The position numbers and the translations under genes are program-made. Positions 57,473-64,000 of a stretch of 64,000 bases of DNA are shown here, piece by piece. Every line of letters begins with the position of its first letter. Position 1 is the stretch's first letter. Source of the DNA: Anaspis maculata. Lineage: Eukaryota > Arthropoda > Insecta > Coleoptera > Scraptiidae. The notes under the pieces were generated by a model. That model saw only the letters and a program-made list of their open reading frames with translations. It was not told the origin of the DNA and made no database searches. The DNA lies in the NCBI GenBank assembly GCA_949128115.1, contig OX421967.1, positions 8,112,070-8,176,069 on the forward strand. The letters are read 5' to 3'.

Positions 57473-60400
57473 TTCAATCGTACGTTAAGTGGCAGATGTC
57501 AACTATTTAAGCTCCAGAAAAACACAAAATTCAAGGCGTTAGACTAGCGACCCAACACCTGAATTGGAGACATACACGACCGCTAAAATGCTCCAGCCAA
57601 AGAACAAAAACAGAAAGCGGAAAAACACTTTGAAAATTGCAACATGGAATGTGAGGGGAATGAACCACAAGCTCAATGAAATAGTGTCGGAAACAACAAG
57701 ATTAAATGTGGACATACTCTGCTTAACAGAAACCAAGAAGAAAGGGAATGGGAATGGTTGTGTTCAGGATTACGTTTATTTCTGGTCGGGAGTTCCAAAA
57801 TCATATAGAGCCAAATCAGGTGTAGCCGTAATGGTGAAGAAGTACAGGAACAATATTATTGATGCAGAACTTATTTCGGACAGACATCTGAAAATAACAT
57901 TGAAAATACGGGATCTTGAGATGGTTATAGTCACGGTCTATGCACCTACGGATGATTCAACGGACAACGTCAAAAGTGACTTCTACAACACACTAAGTGA
58001 CATTATTGAAGGTACGAGAAATCACCAGCAACTAATCATAGCAGGAGATTTGAACGCGAGAGTGGGATCAAGAATCAATGACGAAGTGGTGGGGAATTTT
58101 GGAGAAGAAACAGTTAACGAAAGTGGAGGACGGCTAATAGAAATTTGCAAAGAACAAAAGCTCAAAATATTATATATCTTTTTCAAACACAAACACATAC
58201 ACCGGTATACTTGGGAAAGACGATCTGTCAATCAAAAATCAATAATAGACTACATCATCACGAGGCAACAATCACAACTGACAATACTCAACACCAGAGT
58301 AAAACGAGGTGCGAATTGCGGTACAGACCACCACCTGATTATATCTGAAATTGTACCCAAGTATTATCATTATACAACTTTGAGACAAACGCCACACGTA
58401 CCAAATAGCGAAGACTCCGCTATCAAGTACAAGTTACATCTGCTGAAAGATGAGTCTATACGAGATTTATTTCAAAGAAGACTGAGTTTAATTTTAAACG
58501 AAGTAAACGAAGAAGATGACATTGATACCGAAAACTGTAACATCGAAAAGGCAATACATCAGGCAGCGAAAGAGGCACTAGGCGAAAGCGAACACGAAGA
58601 AAGAAGGCAACAAATTTGGTGGGATGACAAAATAGAACTTTAGGTGAAGAATAAGAAACAAGCATATAATAACTGGTTAGCTAACAGAACGACAGAAAGA
58701 TGGGATCAATATAAACAAATGAATAGAGAAGTGAGGAGCAAAACAAGGAAGCGAAGAACTTGGCTTGGCGAAGAAAATGTCTGGAAATTGAAGGTTGTAT
58801 TGGAGGTTCTAGACAAACGGAAGTATGGAGATGTTTAAAAAAAATGAAAACCAATGACACTGCAAGATTGATAAGTCAAATAAGAATGGAGAACTGGACT
58901 GAACATTATGAAAAGCTATTAATAGAACAGAGACAAGAGTTTTTAGAGGATGAGGTCGAGAATGATGAGGAACAAAATTACGGAGAAATTATTTCAATAT
59001 CGGAAGAAGAATTACAACAGATAATCCAAACAATGAAAAATGGCAGAGCTCCTGGACCAGGATACGTATATGTCGAATTGATTAGGAATGGTGGTCAGAC
59101 TTTAGTCAAACGTCTGAATCAATTGATCAACAACTGTTTTCGACAAAACAAAATTCCTGCAATTTGGAAACTGTCTTGGTTGATATCGATTGAAAAGAAA
59201 GGAAATCGGAACGATACCAATAATTACAGAGGACTGAGCATCAACAGTACCCTCAGTAGATTATTTGGGAGAACGATAAATAAACGGTTGAAAGAAGACA
59301 CGGAAACACGAATTAGCCAAGAACAAAATGGTTTCATGACAGGTCGAGGATGTATGGATAATTTGTTTGTTTTACAACAACTCATGGAGAAAAGAAGAGA
59401 AAAAAGAGAGGACACGTTTGCAGCATTCGTAGATCTAGAAAAAGCCTATGACTCCATACCGAGGAACATGTTGTGGAAAGCGTTGACAAAATTTGAAGTC
59501 TCTCACATTTTAATAAAGATCATACGAGAATTATATAAAGACAATTATATAGTTATAGAAACTCAAAATCAACAGTCAAACCCTATAAAGACATCAAAGG
59601 GATTAAGACAAGGATGTAATGTATCACCTCTCCTATTCAACATATATTTGGAATGCGCATTAAAGAACTGGAAAAGGAGAGTTATCGGAATGGGAGTACC
59701 TATCAATAACAAGTACTTATTCACTATACATTTTGCAGACGACCAGGTTGTCATTGCGCAAGATGCGTTTGATTTGGAATTTATGTTGAAAAGGTTGAAC
59801 AAGGAATATCAAGAATGGGGTTTGAAAATCAACACTAACAAGACAGAATTCAGGTGAAAAATTCAAAATTATGATTGACGATAACAATACGGAAATCAAA
59901 CAAGTCGAACACTTCAAATATTTGGGAGTCGAGATCAACAAAGATGAATTTGGGACACATGAAATTAAAAGGCGTTTAGAACAAAGCAGAAAAGTTTTGG
60001 GATGTTTAAACTCAATCTGGTGGGATAAAAATTTAACCAACAAAACCAAAAAATATATTGGGAAAATGCTGGTAGAATCGGTGCTTCTTTATGGTGCAGA
60101 GATTTGGACTGTTAACGCGGAATACCACAGAAAAATAAATGCAGTTGAGATGGACTATTTGAGAAGAGGTGCAAGGGTATCGAGGTTACAACACATAAGG
60201 AATGAAGAAATAAGAAGAAGAATGGAAGCAGAGGAACAAACGATCATTGATAGGGTAGAACATAAGGGTTTAAGATGGTTTGGACATGTCAAAAGAATGG
60301 AAGACGGGAGATGGCCACTGGAGATGATGAGTTGGAAAGCGCCAGGAAGAAGATCGGTTGGACGTCAAAAAACTACATGGAGAGATGGGATAAACAGAGC

Positions 60401-60501
60401 GATGGAGAAGCGAGGATTGAGTGAAGAGGATGCAGAAGATAGGAATTATTGGCGGGCGAGCACGGGCATACAATAATTTGTAAAAAACCCGAAATATATA
60501 T
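57473..60501 (+). mobile_element. Near full-length RTE-clade retrotransposon, 3029 bp
   Basis: A 12-bp target-site duplication, AATTAGATGTAT, lies at 57461-57472 and 60502-60513, inside the right arm of a foldback. The element has a short 5' leader of about 90 bp, one ORF, and a very short 3' end of about 25 bp with a TATATATA-like tail, all as expected for RTE elements, which have compact UTRs and often lack a separate ORF1. Confidence 0.85.
57564..60476 (+). pseudogene. RTE polymerase (endonuclease and reverse transcriptase) with few lesions
   Basis: The first ATG is at 57564. The endonuclease domain has IATWNVRGMN (about 57640), LCLTETKKKG (about 57718), SGVAVMV (about 57820), VYAPTDDS (about 57940), IIAGDLNARVGS (about 58035), IIDYIITR (about 58243) and GTDHHLI (about 58320). 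A TAG at 58641-58643 interrupts, and a frameshift follows near 58750. RT motifs are NGRAPGPGYVYVEL (about 59040), NNYRGLSINSTLS (about 59220), VDLEKAYDS (about 59430), GLRQGCNVSPLLF (about 59600) and FADDQVV (about 59732). Another shift near 59855 precedes the C-terminal segment with YLRRGARVSRL and WFGHVKRMEDGRWPLEM. Three lesions make it inactive, but it must be young. Confidence 0.9.
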
Positions 60502-60746
60502 AATTAGATGTATCACAAGGTAGGTGATGCCATTTGAAATTCTAAAATAGGGTGAGGTGGAGGCGAAGGGTTGAAGATAAAAATTTGTTATCACGTGCCT
60601 TAGATGGCTCTCAAAAAAAAACACCCCATAAAAAAGACGGTTCCCGGCTCCTGGCACTTTTCCTCGACAAGTGATTGAAAAGTATATGTAATTTATTTCA
60701 GAAGAAGTCCCAGACCATCGAACCGACCGAGCAACCACCATCGAAA

Positions 60747-60793
60747 TCCAGCAGACACGTGTTTCGACCTGTTTGGGTCTCGTCAGTGCTGAA
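60747..60793 (-). ncRNA. Type I hammerhead ribozyme, copy 1
   Basis: Read on the minus strand: stem I strand TTCAGCA, core CTGACGA, stem II GACC-CAAACA-GGTC, core GAA, stem III ACA-CG-TGT, cleavage nucleotide C (position 60754), and stem I return TGCTGGA. Stem I forms seven pairs including one G-U. All conserved core residues (CUGANGA, GAAA, UH) are in place, so self-cleavage between 60754 and 60753 is predicted. The three-pair stem III with a 2-nt loop is the minimal form known from Penelope-like elements and animal retrozymes, which often work as dimers. Confidence 0.88.
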
Positions 60794-61159
60794 GCATTCA
60801 AAGGCAGAAGCTTGATGGTCTAACGGTCCAAGACTTTCCTATGTGTGCTCTCCGAGGGTACTCACAGGTGAGATACCCGTGCGGTGCCATCTACTAGCGG
60901 CTCTCTGCAATGTGTATGTCGAGGCAGCAGTGGTCGCGGAAGGTAGTTGACAGCCGTCTCATCAACCACTCTGAGGCCTCACACATGATGGAGGAGTGCA
61001 CTTGTACTCTGACCTTCCGAGTATAGGTATGCAAGTGATTAGTGTCGATGCCTTTATGGAAGAAAGGCGTTTCTCTGACCTCTGAGCGTGGGATGGGATA
61101 TGTGATTAATGTCAGGAGAAGTCTCGACCATCGAACCGACCGAGCAACCACTATCGAAA

Positions 61160-61206
61160 TCCAGCAGACACGTGTTTCGACCTGTTTGGGTCTCATCAGT
61201 GCTGAA
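61160..61206 (-). ncRNA. Type I hammerhead ribozyme, copy 2
   Basis: Identical in layout to copy 1 and exactly 413 bp downstream. The core is CTGATGA (consensus), with the same stem II, stem III and stem I. The predicted cleavage is after the C at 61167 on the minus strand. With copy 1 it would cut out a 413-nt monomer from a minus-strand transcript. Confidence 0.9.
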
Positions 61207-61593
61207 GCATTCAAAGGCAGAAGCTCGATGGTCTGACGGTCCAAGACTTTCCTATGTGTGCTCTCCGAGGGTACTCACAGGTGAGATACCCGTGCGGCGC
61301 CATCTACTAGCGGCTCTCCGCAAGGTGTATGTCGAGGCATCGACACTAATCACTTGCATACCTATACTCGGAAGGTCAGAGTACAAGTGCACTCCTCCAT
61401 CATGTGTGAGGCCTCAGAGTGGTTGATGAGTCGGCTGTTAACTAGCTTTCGCGACCACTGCTGCCTCGACATACACATTGAGGAGAGCCGCTAGTAGATG
61501 GCGCCGCACGGGTATCTCACCTGTGAGTACCCTCGGAGAGCACACATAGGAAAGTCTTGGACCGTTAGACCATCGAGCTTCTGCCTTTGAATG

Positions 61594-61642
61594 CTCCAGC
61601 ACCGATGAGACCCAAACAGGTCGAAACACGTGTCTGCTGGAG
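61594..61642 (+). ncRNA. Hammerhead ribozyme, copy 3 (inverted unit), core mutation
   Basis: On the plus strand: stem I CTCCAGCA with TGCTGGAG (eight Watson-Crick pairs), stem II GACC-CAAACA-GGTC, GAAACACGTGTC intact, but the core reads CCGATGA instead of CTGATGA. The changed base is the invariant U of the CUGA turn, so cleavage should be strongly reduced. The stem I pair that is G-U in copies 1 and 2 is C-G here, a compensatory-type difference that supports the fold. Confidence 0.85.
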
Positions 61643-62039
61643 TTCGATGGTGGTTGCTCGGTCGGTTTGATGGTCTGAGACTTCTCCTGACATTAATCAC
61701 ATATCCTATCCCACGCTCAGAGGTCAGAGAAACGCCTTTCTTCCATAAAGGCATCGACACTAATCAATTGATTGAAAAGTGCTGAGCCCAACTTGTTCCA
61801 AATATTTTTAAGAACATTTCAAAAAAAAAAGAAAATCGAAATTCAACCAATAGCAACCGAGATATAAAAAAACACCCTTATCTCGATGAGCTCAAGGAAA
61901 TTTTGGTGGATTTTCGCGGTTCGGAGCTCTGTTCCTCCTGAAAAAACCCTTTTTTGACATAGAAGCGTGCTGAATTCCTGCAAACGGTGACATAGAAGGT
62001 TGCTGTTCTTCGCCATCGGTGAAGCGGTAGTGCTCGGGT

Positions 62040-62210
62040 GGTCTAATAGATGATTATTTTGGTTTACAAAGTGAAAAATCACCGTTAACGGTTCAACGTT
62101 AGCTTCTGTTACATTTTTAGTCAGTTAACTGAATAACGATTAACGAAGGTCACTTTTTTTCAACGATTCAACGTTCAACGAAGTTAACTTTTTCGTCAAC
62201 GGTGCCCACC
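62040..62210. repeat. AACGTT/GTTAAC-rich low-complexity stretch
   Basis: Words such as CAACGTT, GTTAAC and CAACG recur about ten times in both orientations, giving several short local palindromes. No coding signal. Confidence 0.5.
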
Positions 62211-63164
62211 TTTGGTGAAAACGGAAGGAGTGCCGAAGTGGTCCACTTTCAACACTAGGTAACTTTCGCTAGAAGAATTTTGACTTTTTCTAGTGCCATT
62301 TTCAGAGAGCACTCATCAAAATCTCGAAATGTTTTCTGACTTGTCTCCGTATTTTGATTTTTGAAAAAGTTGTGTCACTTTATGTGAAATTTGAATTTTC
62401 TGATGCTGCTTCCGTCATTGGTCATGCAGTTGGTTGTGATTTGGCACAAATGCATGATTTACCGTGGAAAACCACCTCATGAAAATTTTTCACCCCTGTG
62501 GTCACCTGGTACCTGCCTAGGGTCGGTCTCAGATAGGGTCGGTTGCGACGATACATTCCATGTTAATCAAACACAGCGTGGCTCGAATATAGATTTAGTA
62601 ACCATTCGTTGCATTACAAGTCCCATAGTTACCATATCAGCCCTATTTTGGTTACTTTTGTACCGAATGATATACAAAAAGTTACAAGGCTCTATCTCGA
62701 GAACGGAAGAAGGAAGAATAAAAAAATTTTCTTTGTTCCAATCTGACACTGCGGTGCACATTTCAGCATAGTGTAGATTTTTTCAAAACAGCCCCTCACT
62801 AGGGGTTGAAGGTGACTATGCCATTTTAGAAAGGTGTTTTTTTTATATTGAATATTTTGTCAATCTGAATGGCAATATGAGTGCAAAATGACATTTTCAA
62901 ATTGATATGCTCAACCATTAAGTTTCTACCCCAAGTGATAATAATTAAAAACATGTTCATTACGAAACTGTCTACCTTATAAAAAAAGGTTATTCTACCC
63001 TACATCCTTTTGATGTGGATCAAATAGACATCAAATTATTAATGTTTGGGGAAAAGGGGATTTGATCAAATGAACAAAATAAAACAGCACAATTAAACAA
63101 TGTGTATTGGAATGCAAACATGAGAACAAAAATATAAAAAAACTAGAAAGATGTTATTCCACAC
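62211..63164. other. Unassigned spacer
   Basis: Mostly AT-rich. The open frame at 62391-62771 has no recognisable motif and its composition is like its surroundings. No gene is supported. Confidence 0.4.
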
Positions 63165-64000
63165 AAGGCACGCGTTGTTTATATTCTTGGAAAATGAGTG
63201 CCTACCGGGCAACGCGAGGGGTTATAGACTGTTTAGTTAGTGTGTTCTTGACAGCGTTGCAGTCCGTGACGACAGTGAAGTGTTTTCCCATCAAGTAGTG
63301 GCGGAAACGTCCAACAGTTCTGACAACAGCCATCAGCTTTAGCTCGAACGTGTGATAGTTGACTTCGGCTCCTTCGGTTTGCGCTGAGTAGTACACCACA
63401 GCTTTCTCGCCGGTTGGCGTCACTTGCTCAAGAATTCCTCCGTAACCATCACGACTTGCATCCGTGTATACGATAGTTTCCAATGTAGAATTGAAGCTGG
63501 TTAGAATTGGTCCGGAACAAATTGAAGCCTCAAGATCGTGAGCTACGGCGGAATGAGCGTCGGTCCAGATCCACGGTTCTGCATGTCGGGTTAGTTTGGT
63601 CAGTGAAGACGTTTTCTTGGCGAAGTTGGGTGGAAACTTCCGGAAAAATCCCATCAAACCGAGAAACTGCCGCATTTTGTGGGGATTAGTAGGAATTGGG
63701 AAATTTTGCACGGCTGCGACGAGACGAGGACTTGGTGTGAAGGAGTTGAGCGAACTTTTTTAGTCCAAGTATTCGACTTGAGTGGCGAAGAAGACGCATT
63801 TCTTCAAGCGAACAGTGAGGTGATTCGCTTTCAACATTTCAAAGACCTTTTGTAATGAAGCCACACCTTCGGCGCCTGTCTTACTTGGCACTAGTATGTC
63901 ATCGAGATAGGGAATCACTCGATGCTTCATAAGTGGAGCAAAAATCTCATTCATGAAAGCCTGGAACGTCGCGGGTGCATTGGACAGGCCAAAGGGGATG
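63165..64000 (-). pseudogene. Ty3/Gypsy pol fragment: RT palm and RNase H, running off the window edge
   Basis: On the minus strand from the window edge: FGLSNAPATFQ at the edge, the catalytic YLDDILVPS (about 63915-63890), LKKCVFF, a TAA at 63757-63759 just after VEYLD, then the frame continues unchanged through RQFLGLMGFFRKF (about 63680-63640). RNase H follows, with VYTDASRDGYGGIL (about 63470-63430), YHTFELKLMAVV (about 63360), VVTDCNAVK and TPRVAR (about 63205). Homology fades near 63165, before any integrase. One nonsense mutation in 270 codons suggests moderate age. It may be related to the integrase remnant at 3745-4313, but no overlap exists to test this. Confidence 0.88.

Larger units (their letters stand above)
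60683..61768. mobile_element. Retrozyme-like cluster: two direct and one inverted unit of about 413 bp
   Basis: A perfect 11-bp duplication, TGATTGAAAAG (60672-60682 and 61769-61779), brackets the insertion. Unit 1 starts about 60703. Unit 2 repeats it at an offset of exactly 413 bp (tcgaaatccagcag at 60741 and 61154) and breaks off at about 61335. From 61336 to 61768 a complete unit runs in the opposite orientation, with a short overlap (gtgattagtgtcga) at its ends as if opened from a circle. None encodes a protein. Each contains a hammerhead ribozyme (separate entries). Small size, tandem head-to-tail copies and type I hammerheads match animal retrozymes, which are thought to spread through ribozyme-processed circular RNA. 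Confidence 0.85.
55914..61935. mobile_element. Foldback element carrying nested RTE and retrozyme insertions
   Basis: The left arm 55914-56890 and the right arm 56900-61935 are inverted copies once two later insertions are set aside (57473-60501 and 60683-61768). Paired landmarks include aaaaatccaccaaaattt (55937) with its inverse (61900), aacttttcaataacttgtcg (56069) with the sequence flanking the retrozyme cluster, and cggcatcacctacc (56573) with ggtaggtgatgcc (60519). Inside are degenerate units of about 270-283 bp around tcgatttttatttcg (56480, 56763) and their inverses (about 57010, 57300, 60590). The left arm also has about 300 bp (56150-56460) missing on the right. No coding capacity of its own. 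Confidence 0.7.

Noticed and set aside
61042..61760. Several short open frames in the retrozyme cluster
   Set aside because: They are copies of each other in the direct and inverted units, differ in frame and ends, and overlap the ribozymes. The units are best read as non-coding RNA.

Overview
The window reads as nuclear DNA of an arthropod, most likely an insect. The evidence is AT-rich, gene-poor sequence, several lineages of non-LTR retrotransposons typical of insects (I-like, CR1/L2-like, RTE, an R2-superclade-like element with a restriction-like endonuclease, and a Penelope-like element), Ty3/Gypsy debris, Tc1/mariner and hAT remnants, and many long-inverted-repeat (foldback) elements. 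I cannot name the species. I found no convincing host protein-coding exon, tRNA, rRNA or CRISPR array. Nearly all recognisable coding sequence is transposon-derived, and most of it is broken.

Layout. 1-2490: 3'-truncated I-like element A, then a truncated Tc1/mariner-type transposase. 3472-3744: an indel-free 13 x 21 bp array that runs into a Gypsy integrase remnant (3745-4313). 4314-10908: I-like element B with an intact ORF1 and a broken ORF2, split by a 1580-bp solo LTR (7673-9252). 10911-12349: an antisense RNase H fragment with a 362-bp tandem duplication. 12365-20400: host-like GC-richer islands, a hAT-type MITE, a Penelope-like fragment with a GIY-YIG endonuclease, and a GAGCCCCCTTGT-type degenerate repeat field. 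20740-27250: a Gypsy RT scrap, dispersed repeats and inverted copies of the same repeat field. 29219-36651: a composite foldback region holding a probable 5'-inverted (twin-primed) retrotransposon insertion, a CCCAGGCAACAC-TIR element, a non-LTR fragment with an uninterrupted 3' ORF, and a short non-LTR 3' end. 36860-39860: the RLE-type retrotransposon. 43608-52071: a CR1/L2-like element with two foldback insertions. 52529-54638: another foldback. 55914-61935: a foldback carrying a nested RTE element (57473-60501) and a hammerhead-ribozyme cluster (60683-61768). 63165-64000: antisense Gypsy RT/RNase H.

The most exciting item is 60683-61768. Three units of about 413 bp, two in direct tandem and one inverted, each carry a type I hammerhead ribozyme fold that can be drawn by eye. 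They lie between one pair of 11-bp target-site duplications. This matches the architecture of retrozymes, which are non-autonomous retroelements replicating through small circular RNA and have been linked in animals to Penelope-like elements. A Penelope-like element is also present in the window. The inverted third unit inside the same insertion is unusual.

Between the transposons lie islands (about 12500-13250, 19930-20400, 28350-28900, 40980-41510, 54740-55320) with higher GC and interspersed TAATTA-type motifs. They look like single-copy host non-coding DNA and may include regulatory elements. This last point is inference.
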